Assembly (NCBI GenBank): GCA_910586665.1
Contig: CAJUIX010000006.1
Location: 62,001-126,000, forward strand
DNA: 64,000 nt
Direction: 5' to 3'
DNA from: an uncultured Duncaniella sp.
GTDB taxonomy: Bacteria; Bacteroidota; Bacteroidia; Bacteroidales; Muribaculaceae
Translations under genes and position numbers: made by a program
Shown here: one piece after another, positions 18,532-26,431 of the stretch
How the letters are laid out: each line of letters opens with the position of its first letter
Position numbering within the stretch: position 1 is the first letter of the stretch
Notes under the pieces: model-generated
Databases searched by the model: none
What the model was told of the DNA's origin: nothing
What the model saw: only the letters and a program-made list of their open reading frames with translations

Positions 18532-18822
18532 ATGGAAATCTCAATCAAACCCATCGTTACCGAGAAGGCGAGCATCTTGACAGAGAAGCTCGGCCGCTAC
18601 ACATTCCGTGTTTCTCCCGAGGCCAACAAATTCCAGATCAAGGACCTCGTTGAGAAGCTCTACGGCGTGAAGGTCACCCGCGTCAACACAATCAATGTCC
18701 GTTCCAAGAACAAGTCACGCTGGACCAAGAGCGGTCTGCTTCGCGGCAAAACCGCTGCATGGAAGAAAGCCATCGTGGACTTGGCCGACGGTCAGACCAT
18801 TGACTTCTATAGCAATATCTAA
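18532..18822 (+). CDS. rplW: ribosomal protein L23 (uL23)
   Basis: 96 aa. MEISIKPIVTEKASILTEKLGRYTFRVSPEANKFQIKDLVEKLYGVKV is the family N-terminus. L23 lies at the tunnel exit and docks trigger factor and SRP. 29 nt after rplD and 8 nt before rplB. Confidence 0.97.
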   Translation: MEISIKPIVTEKASILTEKLGRYTFRVSPEANKFQIKDLVEKLYGVKVTRVNTINVRSKNKSRWTKSGLLRGKTAAWKKAIVDLADGQTIDFYSNI

Positions 18823-18830
18823 TAAATAAA

Positions 18831-19658
18831 ATGGCAGTAAGAAAATTCAAGCCCACTACCCCTGGGCAGCGACACAAAGTTATCGGTGTTTTCAAAGGTA
18901 CCATCACTGCTACAACACCGGAAAAATCTCTTACAGTCGGCAAGAAGGCCTCCGGAGGACGTAACTCCGAAGGCCACCTCACCACTCGCTACCTTGGTGG
19001 TGGCCACAAGCGCAAATACCGCTTCATTGACTTTAAGAGAAACCACGACGGCGTCCCCGCTACTGTGAAGACCATCGAGTACGATCCCAACCGCTCTGCT
19101 CGCATCGCTCTTCTCTACTACAAGGACGGCGCCAAGGCTTACATCATTGCACCCAACGGCTTAAAGGTGGGCGATGTTCTTTTTTCCGGTCCCGATGCAC
19201 AGCCTGAGGTAGGCAACTGTCTGCCCCTCGCCAACATCCCCGTCGGTACCCTCGTCCACAACATTGAGTTGCGTCCCGGACAGGGCGCCTTCATGGCTCG
19301 CTCGGCTGGCACATTCGCCCAGCTCGTGTCACGCGAAGGCTCCTATGTCATCGTCAAATTACCTTCAGGTGAAACTCGCAAGATCCTCGCCGAATGCCGT
19401 GCCACTGTCGGTGTCGTAGGCAACTCCGAGCACTCACTCGAACGTTCCGGCAAGGCCGGTCGCTCCCGCTGGCTCGGCCGTCGCCCCCGCAACCGCGGCG
19501 TAGTCATGAACCCCGTCGATCACCCCATGGGTGGTGGCGAAGGACGTGCCTCCGGTGGTCATCCCCGTTCACGCAAGGGTCTGTATGCTAAGGGTCTTAA
19601 GACTCGTGCACCGAAGAAGCATTCTTCGAAGTACATCATCGAAAGAAGAAAAAAGTAA
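18831..19658 (+). CDS. rplB: ribosomal protein L2 (uL2)
   Basis: 275 aa. The C-terminal block MNPVDHPMGGGEGRASGGHPRS contains the conserved histidine region of the peptidyl-transferase environment; TTRYLGGGHKRKYR and VHNIELRPGQG are further signatures. Full length, with ATG 8 nt after rplW. Universal 50S assembly protein. Confidence 0.98.
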   Translation: MAVRKFKPTTPGQRHKVIGVFKGTITATTPEKSLTVGKKASGGRNSEGHLTTRYLGGGHKRKYRFIDFKRNHDGVPATVKTIEYDPNRSARIALLYYKDGAKAYIIAPNGLKVGDVLFSGPDAQPEVGNCLPLANIPVGTLVHNIELRPGQGAFMARSAGTFAQLVSREGSYVIVKLPSGETRKILAECRATVGVVGNSEHSLERSGKAGRSRWLGRRPRNRGVVMNPVDHPMGGGEGRASGGHPRSRKGLYAKGLKTRAPKKHSSKYIIERRKK

Positions 19659-19685
19659 TCTGATTAACACGCAACACTTATATAT

Positions 19686-19955
19686 ATGAGTCGTTCACTT
19701 AAAAAAGGCCCGTTTATCAGCGTGAAGCTTGAGAAGAAGGTTGCAGCCATGGAAGAAAGCGGCAAGAAGTCGGTCATCAAGACCTGGAGTCGTGCTTCCA
19801 TGATCGCACCCGAGTTCGTCGGTCACACCTTCGCAGTTCACAACGGTAACAAATTTATCCCTGTCTATGTTACTGAAAACATGGTAGGCCACAAGCTCGG
19901 CGAGTTCGCTCCCACACGCACATTCCGTGGTCACTCCGGTAACAGGAAGAAATAA
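19686..19955 (+). CDS. rpsS: ribosomal protein S19 (uS19)
   Basis: 89 aa, partner of S13 in the 30S head. MSRSLKKGPFISVKLEKKV and the tail VGHKLGEFAPTRTFRGHSGNRKK are diagnostic. Lies between rplB and rplV in the usual order. Confidence 0.97.
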   Translation: MSRSLKKGPFISVKLEKKVAAMEESGKKSVIKTWSRASMIAPEFVGHTFAVHNGNKFIPVYVTENMVGHKLGEFAPTRTFRGHSGNRKK

Positions 19956-20010
19956 CTTTGGGCCCTGATATAAATAATTCATTTGTCAAAAAAGAAAGAA
20001 TTAAGATAAA

Positions 20011-20421
20011 ATGGGTGTAAGAAAAAGAAACTCAGCCGATCTTCGGAAAGCCGAGCAGAAGCACATCGCTTTTGCAAAGCTTCTCAATGTCCCCACCTCG
20101 CCCCGTAAGATGCGCCTCGTGGCCGACATGATCCGTGGCGTCGAGGTGAACCGCGCGCTCGGTATCCTGAAGTTCTCCAACAAGGAGGCGGCTGCCCGTC
20201 TTGAAAAACTCCTCCTCTCGGCTATCGCTAACTGGGAGGCCAAAAACGAACGCAAGGCTGATGCCGGCGAGCTCTACGTATCCACCATCATGGTGGGCTG
20301 CGCTCCCATGCTCAAGCGCCTCCGTCCCGCTCCCCAGGGCCGTGGCTACCGCATCCGCAAGCGTGCAAATCACGTAACCCTCATTGTCGATACTCTCGAT
20401 AACAAAAACGCTAAAGCTTAA
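20011..20421 (+). CDS. rplV: ribosomal protein L22 (uL22)
   Basis: 136 aa. The beta-hairpin that lines the exit tunnel lies near CAPMLKRLRPAPQGRGYRIRKRANH. SPRKMRLVADMIRG is the family N-terminal block. 55 nt after rpsS and 3 nt before rpsC, so probably coupled to rpsC. Confidence 0.97.
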   Translation: MGVRKRNSADLRKAEQKHIAFAKLLNVPTSPRKMRLVADMIRGVEVNRALGILKFSNKEAAARLEKLLLSAIANWEAKNERKADAGELYVSTIMVGCAPMLKRLRPAPQGRGYRIRKRANHVTLIVDTLDNKNAKA

Positions 20422-20424
20422 CAA

Positions 20425-21159
20425 ATGGGACAGAAAGTAAATCCAATCAGCAATCGCTTGGGAGTTATCCGTGGTTGGGACTCTAACTGGTATGGCGGTA
20501 AGAAATACGGCGATACTCTGCTCGAGGACTCCAAACTCCGCAAGTATCTCAATGTCCGCCTTGCAAAGTCAAGCGTTTCGCGCATCGTCATCGAGCGCAC
20601 AATGAAGCTCATCACTATCACTGTCTGCACCTCTCGTCCGGGCCTCATCATCGGCAAGGGCGGCTCCGAGGTCGACAAGCTGAAGGAAGAGCTCAAAAAA
20701 ATCACCGACAAGGACGTACAGATCAATATCTACGAGGTTAAGCGTCCTGAACTTGACGCGCAGATTGTTGCTTCGACCATCGCCCGCCAGATCGAAGGCA
20801 AGATTGCCTATCGCCGTGCGGTGAAGATGGCTGTCGCTTCGACCATGCGTGCAGGTGCAGAAGGCATCAAGGTCCAGGTTTCAGGCCGTCTCAACGGAGC
20901 TGAAATGGCCCGCTCAGAGATGTTCAAGGAAGGTCGTACTCCCCTCCACACTCTCCGTGCAGACATTGACTATGCACTCGTAGAGGCTCATACCAAAGTC
21001 GGTGTGATTGGTGTGAAGGTTTGGATCTGCCGTGGCGAAGTGTATGGCAAGCGTGATCTCGCTCCCCAGTACACCTCCAATCAGAAGGAGACTCGCAACG
21101 CATCTTCCAACGGAGCTCCCCGTCGCGGCGGTTTCCGTAAACCTAAAAACAACCGTTAA
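20425..21159 (+). CDS. rpsC: ribosomal protein S3 (uS3)
   Basis: 244 aa. MGQKVNPISNRLGVIRGWDSNWYGGKKYGD is the N-terminus; a KH domain with GKGGSEVDKL follows, then the C-terminal S3 domain. It forms part of the mRNA entry channel and its helicase. The tail after about residue 215 is a basic, Asn/Gly-rich extension (PRRGGFRKPKNNR). Confidence 0.97.
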   Translation: MGQKVNPISNRLGVIRGWDSNWYGGKKYGDTLLEDSKLRKYLNVRLAKSSVSRIVIERTMKLITITVCTSRPGLIIGKGGSEVDKLKEELKKITDKDVQINIYEVKRPELDAQIVASTIARQIEGKIAYRRAVKMAVASTMRAGAEGIKVQVSGRLNGAEMARSEMFKEGRTPLHTLRADIDYALVEAHTKVGVIGVKVWICRGEVYGKRDLAPQYTSNQKETRNASSNGAPRRGGFRKPKNNR

Positions 21160-21180
21160 ACCCACAATTGATTCAACACA

Positions 21181-21612
21181 ATGTTACAACCTAAGAAAAC
21201 CAAATTTCGCCGCGCGCAAAAAGGCCGCATGAAAGGCATTGCGCAGCGTGGCAACCAGTTGGCCTTCGGTTCGTTTGGCATCAAGACCCTCGAGTCTAAG
21301 TGGATCACCGGTCGCCAGATAGAAGCCGCCCGTATCGCTGTGACACGTTACATGCAGCGTCAGGGACAAATCTGGATTCGCATCTTCCCCGACAAACCCA
21401 TCACCAAGAAGCCCGCTGAGGTCCGTATGGGTAAAGGTAAAGGTGCTCCCGAAGGATTCGTTGCCCCCGTAACCCCCGGCCGTATCATCATCGAGGTTGA
21501 AGGCGTATCTTACGACATCGCAAAGGAAGCCCTCCGCCTCGCCGCTCAGAAACTTCCCGTGACCACCAAATTTATCGTGCGTCGCGATTATGACCCAACT
21601 CAAAATGTGTAA
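21181..21612 (+). CDS. rplP: ribosomal protein L16 (uL16)
   Basis: 143 aa. MLQPKKTKFRRAQKGRMKG, RQIEAARIAVTRYMQRQGQIWIRIFPDKP and RMGKGKGAPEGFVA are the family signatures. L16 positions the A-site tRNA in the 50S subunit. 6 nt before rpmC. Confidence 0.97.
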   Translation: MLQPKKTKFRRAQKGRMKGIAQRGNQLAFGSFGIKTLESKWITGRQIEAARIAVTRYMQRQGQIWIRIFPDKPITKKPAEVRMGKGKGAPEGFVAPVTPGRIIIEVEGVSYDIAKEALRLAAQKLPVTTKFIVRRDYDPTQNV

Positions 21613-21618
21613 CCCGTC

Positions 21619-21816
21619 ATGAAGAAAGAATCATTCACTGAAGTCAGCACTCAGGACCTCCGCGACCGTCTGGCTGAGATGGAGAAGGACTATGCCCAGC
21701 TCAAGATCAACCATGCTATCTCGCCCCTTGACAGCCCCGCTAAGATTACACATGCACGCAAGGCTATCGCTCGCGTAAAGACAGAGTTGCGTCAGCGCGA
21801 ACTTAACAACAAATAA
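21619..21816 (+). CDS. rpmC: ribosomal protein L29 (uL29)
   Basis: 65 aa helical hairpin protein at the tunnel exit. FTEVSTQDLRDRLAEMEKDYAQLKINHAISPLDSPAKI and the tail IARVKTELRQREL fit the family. Placed between rplP and rpsQ as expected. Confidence 0.96.
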   Translation: MKKESFTEVSTQDLRDRLAEMEKDYAQLKINHAISPLDSPAKITHARKAIARVKTELRQRELNNK

Positions 21817-21827
21817 ACTCCCCACAA

Positions 21828-22085
21828 ATGGAAAAGAGAAATTTAAGAAAAGAACGCATCGGGGTTGTTTCAAGCAACAAGGGTGACAAGACCATCACCG
21901 TAATGGTGAAGTGGAAAGAGAAGCACCCCATCTATGGCAAATTTGTCAACAAAACCAAGAAATATCACGCCCACGACGAAAAGAACGAATGTTCTGTCGG
22001 TGACACCGTCCGCCTCATGGAGACTCGTCCCCTGAGCAAGACTAAGCGCTGGCGTCTCGTCGAAATCATCGAAAAAGTGAAGTAA
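21828..22085 (+). CDS. rpsQ: ribosomal protein S17 (uS17)
   Basis: 85 aa OB-fold protein binding 16S rRNA. MEKRNLRKERIGVVSSNKGDKTITVMVKWKEKHPIYGKFVNKTKKYHAHDE contains the family core, and ETRPLSKTKRWRLVEI is the C-terminal signature. 2 nt before rplN. Confidence 0.97.
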   Translation: MEKRNLRKERIGVVSSNKGDKTITVMVKWKEKHPIYGKFVNKTKKYHAHDEKNECSVGDTVRLMETRPLSKTKRWRLVEIIEKVK

Positions 22086-22087
22086 TT

Positions 22088-22456
22088 ATGATACAGACTG
22101 AAAGCCGTTTAACAGTAGCCGACAACAGCGGCGCAAAAGAAGCGCTCTGCATCCACGTCCTTGGTGGTACCGGCCGTCGTTATGCCTCTGTAGGTGACAT
22201 CATTGTCGTTTCTGTCAAGAGTGTCATCCCCTCATCCGACGTTAAGAAGGGCACAGTGTCAAAGGCAGTGGTTGTCCGCACCAAGAAGGAAATTCGCCGC
22301 CCTGACGGATCATATATCCGCTTCGATGACAATGCGTGTGTGCTTCTCAACAACGCGGGCGAACTCCGCGGAACCCGTATCTTCGGCCCCGTTGCCCGCG
22401 AACTCCGCGCCGCCAACCAGATGAAGATCGTTTCACTCGCCCCCGAAGTCCTCTAA
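22088..22456 (+). CDS. rplN: ribosomal protein L14 (uL14)
   Basis: 122 aa. MIQTESRLTVADNSGAKEALCIHVLGG and GTRIFGPVARELR are diagnostic. L14 forms an intersubunit bridge and is the docking site of the silencing factor RsfS. First gene of the classical spc cluster, with no separate promoter visible. Confidence 0.98.
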   Translation: MIQTESRLTVADNSGAKEALCIHVLGGTGRRYASVGDIIVVSVKSVIPSSDVKKGTVSKAVVVRTKKEIRRPDGSYIRFDDNACVLLNNAGELRGTRIFGPVARELRAANQMKIVSLAPEVL

Positions 22457-22487
22457 TCATTCTTAACCGTCAAAAACAGTAAACGTA

Positions 22488-22808
22488 ATGAGCAAATCAC
22501 ATATCAAAAAAGGCGACATCGTCTATGTTCTTGCCGGCGAAGACCGTGGCAAGGAGGGTCGTGTGCTCAAGGTTCTCGTGCAGAAGCAGAAAGCTATCGT
22601 TGAAGGTATCAACATAGTGACCAAGGCTACAAAGCCCAGCGCACAGCACCCCCAGGGAGGCCTCGTAAAGATGGAAGCTCCCGTCCACATCTCCAACCTC
22701 TCTCTCATCGACCCCAAGTCAGGCAAGCCGACCCGCATCAGCTGCCGTCGCGATGAGAAGGGCAATGTAATTCGTATCTCAAAAAAATCAGGAGAGGAGA
22801 TTAAGTAA
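22488..22808 (+). CDS. rplX: ribosomal protein L24 (uL24)
   Basis: 106 aa. The KOW motif is in HIKKGDIVYVLAGEDRGKEGRVLKV; VEGINIVTKATKP and the C-terminal segment ending SGEEIK complete the family. An assembly initiator of the 50S subunit. Its stop overlaps the rplE start by one base (TAATG). Confidence 0.97.
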   Translation: MSKSHIKKGDIVYVLAGEDRGKEGRVLKVLVQKQKAIVEGINIVTKATKPSAQHPQGGLVKMEAPVHISNLSLIDPKSGKPTRISCRRDEKGNVIRISKKSGEEIK

Positions 22809-23359
22809 TGAGCACCCAGACAGTTAAAAACGACTATAAGGAACGCATCGTTCCCGCCCTGACCGAGAAATTCAACTACACCACACCCATGCAGGTGCCC
22901 AAGTTGAAGAAAATCGTTATCAATCAGGGTCTCGGCGCTGCCACACAGGACAAGAAACTTATCGAGACTGCAATCAACGAGCTTACTGCCATTACGGGTC
23001 AGAAAGCCGTAGCCACTCTTTCTCGTAAGGACATCTCGAACTTCAAGCTTCGTAAGAAAATGCCTGTCGGCGTCATGGTGACACTCCGCCGTGAGAAAAT
23101 GTATGAATTCCTCGAGCGTCTCATCCGCGTCGCTCTTCCCCGTATCCGTGACTTCAAGGGCATCGAGAGCAAGCTCGACGGCCGTGGCAACTACACCCTC
23201 GGCATCACAGAGCAGATTATCTTCCCCGAGATCAACATCGACACTATCAACAAGCTCATGGGTATGAACATCACCTTTGTTACCTCGGCTAACACCGACG
23301 AAGAAGGTTATGCACTCCTTAAGGAATTCGGACTCCCTTTCAAAAACGCTAAAAACTAA
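22808..23359 (+). CDS. rplE: ribosomal protein L5 (uL5)
   Basis: 183 aa 5S-rRNA-binding protein. MQVPKLKKIVINQGLG, ITGQKAVATLSRKDISNFKLR, MPVGVMVTLR and the block ending EQIIFPEI are family blocks. One-base overlap with rplX indicates coupling. Confidence 0.97.
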   Translation: MSTQTVKNDYKERIVPALTEKFNYTTPMQVPKLKKIVINQGLGAATQDKKLIETAINELTAITGQKAVATLSRKDISNFKLRKKMPVGVMVTLRREKMYEFLERLIRVALPRIRDFKGIESKLDGRGNYTLGITEQIIFPEINIDTINKLMGMNITFVTSANTDEEGYALLKEFGLPFKNAKN

Positions 23360-23367
23360 GCTTCGAT

Positions 23368-23637
23368 ATGGCAAAAGAATCAATGAAGGCACGCGAGGTA
23401 AAACGCGCTAAGCTCGTTGCCAAGTATGCCCAGAAGAAAGCCGAACTGAAGGCCGCCGGCGACTACGAAGGTCTCCAGGCTCTTCCCAAGAACGCTTCTA
23501 CCGTACGCCTCCACAACCGTTGCTCAATCACCGGTCGTCCCAAAGGCTACATGCGCCAGTTCGGTATTTCCCGTATTCAGTTCCGCGAAATGGCTTCAGC
23601 CGGCCTCATCCCCGGTGTGAAGAAAGCTTCCTGGTAA
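23368..23637 (+). CDS. rpsN: ribosomal protein S14 (uS14), zinc-free form
   Basis: 89 aa. This is the long form without the CXXC pairs of the zinc-ribbon paralogue: only one Cys is present, in LHNRCSITGRPKGYMRQFGISR. It needs no zinc. It is followed by a 250-nt structured spacer before rpsH, much longer than any other gap inside the spc segment. Confidence 0.97.
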   Translation: MAKESMKAREVKRAKLVAKYAQKKAELKAAGDYEGLQALPKNASTVRLHNRCSITGRPKGYMRQFGISRIQFREMASAGLIPGVKKASW

Positions 23638-23887
23638 TTCCAGTTTTCCTGAAAGTCGGCGGCTCGAGAGTCGTTACCTCTAAGCGGAGCATCGGCCCAA
23701 TGACAGTTACTCATAATCCCGCCGGGCCGTCCCGCAGCCGTCTGACATAAAGGAAGCTCTTCCCGGAACAGAACGTCCGGCCCCAGTGCCGGCCACTCCA
23801 CCCTCTCATCCTCTCCACAGCTCCAAAGAATCACAGTGAGTATTAAATATTGTTGGGAAAATCCCAATCAATTTAAACAATTTCAAA
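23638..23887 (+). promoter_or_regulatory. structured rpsN-rpsH spacer, candidate S8 leader
   Basis: No gene here. Four hairpins can be drawn: GCTC..AGAG/CTCT..GAGC (23662-23690), CGGCCC/GGGCCG (23693-23698 with 23724-23729), CCGGC/GCCGG (23777-23781 with 23788-23792), and ATTG-TTGGGA / TCCCAA-T-CAAT (23849-23858 with 23862-23872, loop AAA). The last ends 15 nt before the rpsH ATG and could control access to it. S8 is a known autoregulator of the spc operon in enterobacteria; a link here is inference. Confidence 0.5.
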
Positions 23888-24286
23888 ATGACTGATCCTA
23901 TAGCAGATTATCTGACAAGATTGAGGAACGCAATCAAGGCCAATCACCGTGTGGTTGAGATTCCCGCCTCAAACTTGAAGAAAGAGATCACAAAGATTCT
24001 CTTCGAACAAGGCTACATCCTCAACTACAAGTTTGAGGAGAGCGAAAACACAGCGGGCACCATCAAGATTGCCCTCAAGTATGATCCGGTTGACAAGGTT
24101 AACGCCATCAAGAGCCTCCAGCGCGTTTCACGTCCCGGTCTCCGCCGTTATACCGGCTACAAAGATATGCCTCGTGTGTTGAACGGACTCGGCATCGCCA
24201 TCCTTTCCACCTCGAGGGGTGTGATGACTAACAAGAAGGCCCGCGACCTCAAGGTAGGTGGTGAGGTTCTTTGCTACGTTTACTAA
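23888..24286 (+). CDS. rpsH: ribosomal protein S8 (uS8)
   Basis: 132 aa primary 16S-binding protein. MTDPIADYLTRLRNA, SRPGLRRYTGYKDMPRVLNGLGIAILSTSRGVMTNKKARD and the C-terminal GGEVLCYVY are typical. It follows the structured 250-nt spacer, so it may be separately controlled from the upstream half of the operon. Confidence 0.97.
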   Translation: MTDPIADYLTRLRNAIKANHRVVEIPASNLKKEITKILFEQGYILNYKFEESENTAGTIKIALKYDPVDKVNAIKSLQRVSRPGLRRYTGYKDMPRVLNGLGIAILSTSRGVMTNKKARDLKVGGEVLCYVY

Positions 24287-24291
24287 TCAAT

Positions 24292-24298
24292 AAGGAGG
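24292..24298 (+). promoter_or_regulatory. full Shine-Dalgarno sequence before rplF
   Basis: AAGGAGG lies 9 nt upstream of the rplF ATG (24308), which is ideal spacing. Most other starts in this block have only A-rich upstream sequence, as is normal in Bacteroidetes. Confidence 0.7.
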
Positions 24299-24307
24299 AT
24301 ACAAATT

Positions 24308-24865
24308 ATGTCTCGTATAGGTAAAGCTCCCATTGAAGTCCCCGCAGGTGTACAGGTCACCGTCGATAAGGACAATGTAGTAACCGTAAAAGGTCCCAAA
24401 GGCACACTCACTCAGAAAGTAAACCCCGATCTCACCGTCAAGGTAGAGGATGGCCACATTACAGTGACCCGTCCCAGCGACGATCGCGAGCACCGCGCAC
24501 AGCACGGTCTCTATCGCGCCCTCCTTCACAACATGGTCGTTGGCGTTTCGACAGGCTATCGTAAGGAAATGGAATTAGTAGGTGTGGGTTACCGCGCCGC
24601 CGCCACCGGTCAGGTGCTTGAGCTTTCGCTCGGTTACTCACACGCCATATATATCAAACTTCCCCCCGAAGTTAAAGTTGAGGCCAAGAGCGAGCGCAAC
24701 AAGAACCCCCTCATCATCCTTGAGAGCGACGACAAGCAGCTCCTCGGCCAGGTTTGTGCCAAAATCCGTTCACTCCGCAAGCCCGAACCCTACAAGGGCA
24801 AAGGTATCAAGTTTGTGGGCGAAATCATCCGTCGTAAGTCGGGTAAGTCGGCAAGTGCTAAATAA
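24308..24865 (+). CDS. rplF: ribosomal protein L6 (uL6)
   Basis: 185 aa with two repeats of the L6 fold. MSRIGKAPIEVPAGVQVTVD, VTVKGPKGTLTQ, LVGVGYRAAATGQVLELSLGYSH and KPEPYKGKGIKFVGEIIRRKSGKSA are diagnostic. It lies near the factor-binding site of the 50S subunit. It is the one gene in the block with a textbook Shine-Dalgarno sequence. Confidence 0.97.
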   Translation: MSRIGKAPIEVPAGVQVTVDKDNVVTVKGPKGTLTQKVNPDLTVKVEDGHITVTRPSDDREHRAQHGLYRALLHNMVVGVSTGYRKEMELVGVGYRAAATGQVLELSLGYSHAIYIKLPPEVKVEAKSERNKNPLIILESDDKQLLGQVCAKIRSLRKPEPYKGKGIKFVGEIIRRKSGKSASAK

Positions 24866-24882
24866 TTAAATTGATTAAAACA

Positions 24883-25224
24883 ATGGTTTCTAAGATACAA
24901 CGTAGAAATAAAATCAAGGCCCGTATCCGCGGCAAGATTTCCGGCACCGCCGCACGTCCCCGCATGTCGGTTTTCCGCAGCAACAAGCAGATTTATGTCC
25001 AGCTCATCGACGACCTCGCAGGCACTACCATCTGTGCTTCATCGTCAAAGGGTATCGAAGAGGGCACCAAGTGTGAAATCGCAGCCAAGGTTGGCGAGGC
25101 TATCGCTCAGAAGGCTCTCGCAGCAGGCGTGACCGAGGTCGTATTCGACCGTAACGGCTACCTGTTCCACGGCAGAGTAAAATCATTGGCTGACGCCGCA
25201 CGCAAGGGCGGCCTTAAATTCTAA
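24883..25224 (+). CDS. rplR: ribosomal protein L18 (uL18)
   Basis: 113 aa 5S-rRNA-binding protein. I take the ATG at 24883 (MVSKIQRRNKIKARIRGKISG); the upstream in-frame TTG at 24871 would add four residues and is less likely. GTAARPRMSVFRSNKQIYVQLIDD and FDRNGYLFHGRVKSLADAARKGGLKF are conserved. 6 nt before rpsE. Confidence 0.97.
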   Translation: MVSKIQRRNKIKARIRGKISGTAARPRMSVFRSNKQIYVQLIDDLAGTTICASSSKGIEEGTKCEIAAKVGEAIAQKALAAGVTEVVFDRNGYLFHGRVKSLADAARKGGLKF

Positions 25225-25230
25225 GAAGAT

Positions 25231-25749
25231 ATGGCAAATAAGAACAATAAAGTTAAATCCACTAACGATCTCGAACTCAAGGATCGTCTGGTTGCCATCA
25301 ACCGCGTTACCAAAGTTACCAAGGGTGGCCGCACCTTCACTTTCGCAGCCATCGTAGTCGTAGGTAACGAAAACGGCATCGTCGGCTGGGGTCTCGGCAA
25401 GGCCAACGAAGTCCAGGCCGCTATCGCCAAAGGTGTTGAGTCTGCAAAGAAGAACCTCATCAAGGTTCCCGTTCACCGCGGCACAATCCCCCACGAGCAG
25501 GTTGCCAAGTTCGGCGGCTCACGAGTAATCCTCAAGCCCGCAAGCCACGGTACCGGTGTTAAGGCCGGTGGTGCTATGCGTGCCGTGCTCGAGAGCGTCG
25601 GTATCACTGACGTGCTTGCCAAGTCAAAGGGTTCTTCCAACCCCCACAACCTCGTGAAGGCCACTATCGCCGCCCTCGGCGAGATGCGCTCACCCGCCCA
25701 GGTGGCCCAGAACCGCGGTATCTCTATCGAACAAGTGTTTAACGGCTAA
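25231..25749 (+). CDS. rpsE: ribosomal protein S5 (uS5)
   Basis: 172 aa. The double-stranded-RNA-binding-like domain holds DRLVAINRVTKVTKGGRTFTF; VGWGLGKANEVQAAIAKG and GTGVKAGGAMRAVLES follow. S5 acts in decoding fidelity and forms part of the mRNA entry site. 15 nt before rpmD. Confidence 0.97.
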   Translation: MANKNNKVKSTNDLELKDRLVAINRVTKVTKGGRTFTFAAIVVVGNENGIVGWGLGKANEVQAAIAKGVESAKKNLIKVPVHRGTIPHEQVAKFGGSRVILKPASHGTGVKAGGAMRAVLESVGITDVLAKSKGSSNPHNLVKATIAALGEMRSPAQVAQNRGISIEQVFNG

Positions 25750-25764
25750 TCCTCCATATATCAA

Positions 25765-25944
25765 ATGGCAAAAATTAAAATCACCCAGACTAAGAGCCGC
25801 ATCAACGCTCCTGCCGTGCAGAAGCGCACTCTCGATGCCCTCGGCTTGAGAAAAATGAATCACTCGGTTGTCCTCGAAGACACCCCCTCAGTGATGGGTA
25901 TGGTTAAAGCAGTCAGCCACTTGGTAAAAGTGACCAACGCCTAA
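25765..25944 (+). CDS. rpmD: ribosomal protein L30 (uL30)
   Basis: 59 aa, ATG at 25765 and TAA at 25942-25944. The product starts MAKIKITQTKSRINAPAVQK and contains RTLDALGLRKMNHSVV, with a short ending LVKVTNA, typical of bacterial L30. It fits exactly between rpsE and rplO, its canonical place. Confidence 0.95.
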   Translation: MAKIKITQTKSRINAPAVQKRTLDALGLRKMNHSVVLEDTPSVMGMVKAVSHLVKVTNA

Positions 25945-25967
25945 TTTCAAAAATCATCAACACAACT

Positions 25968-26414
25968 ATGGATTTAAGCAATTTAAAACCCGCTGTAGGC
26001 TCCGTGCAGAAGAAAACACGCATCGGACGTGGCGCCGGTTCCGGCAAGGGTGGAACATCTACCCGCGGTCATAAGGGAGCAAAGTCTCGTTCAGGCTACA
26101 GCCGCAAGATAGGTTTTGAAGGTGGTCAGATGCCTCTGCAGCGCCGTCTTCCCAAATTCGGTTTCAAACCTCTCAGCCGTACTGAGTACAAGGCTGTAAA
26201 TCTCGTTGACCTCGAGAACCTCGCCAACACTGCCAACCTCGATAAAATTGGTGTAGCCGAGCTTATCGCGGCCGGCCTCGTGAATGGCAAGCAGCCTGTC
26301 AAGATTCTCGCCAACGGCAAGCTCACCAAGAAGCTCACTGTTGAGGCCAACGCTTTCTCCGCAGCAGCTGAGAAGGCCATCGTTGAAGCCGGAGGCACTA
26401 TCAATAAAATTTAA
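25968..26414 (+). CDS. rplO: ribosomal protein L15 (uL15)
   Basis: 148 aa. The glycine/arginine-rich N-terminus (KTRIGRGAGSGKGGTSTRGHKGAKSRSG) threads into 23S rRNA; RRLPKFGF is the family hallmark. Late 50S assembly protein. 17 nt before secY. Confidence 0.97.
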   Translation: MDLSNLKPAVGSVQKKTRIGRGAGSGKGGTSTRGHKGAKSRSGYSRKIGFEGGQMPLQRRLPKFGFKPLSRTEYKAVNLVDLENLANTANLDKIGVAELIAAGLVNGKQPVKILANGKLTKKLTVEANAFSAAAEKAIVEAGGTINKI

Positions 26415-26431
26415 TCCCCCTCCTCCTCGAA

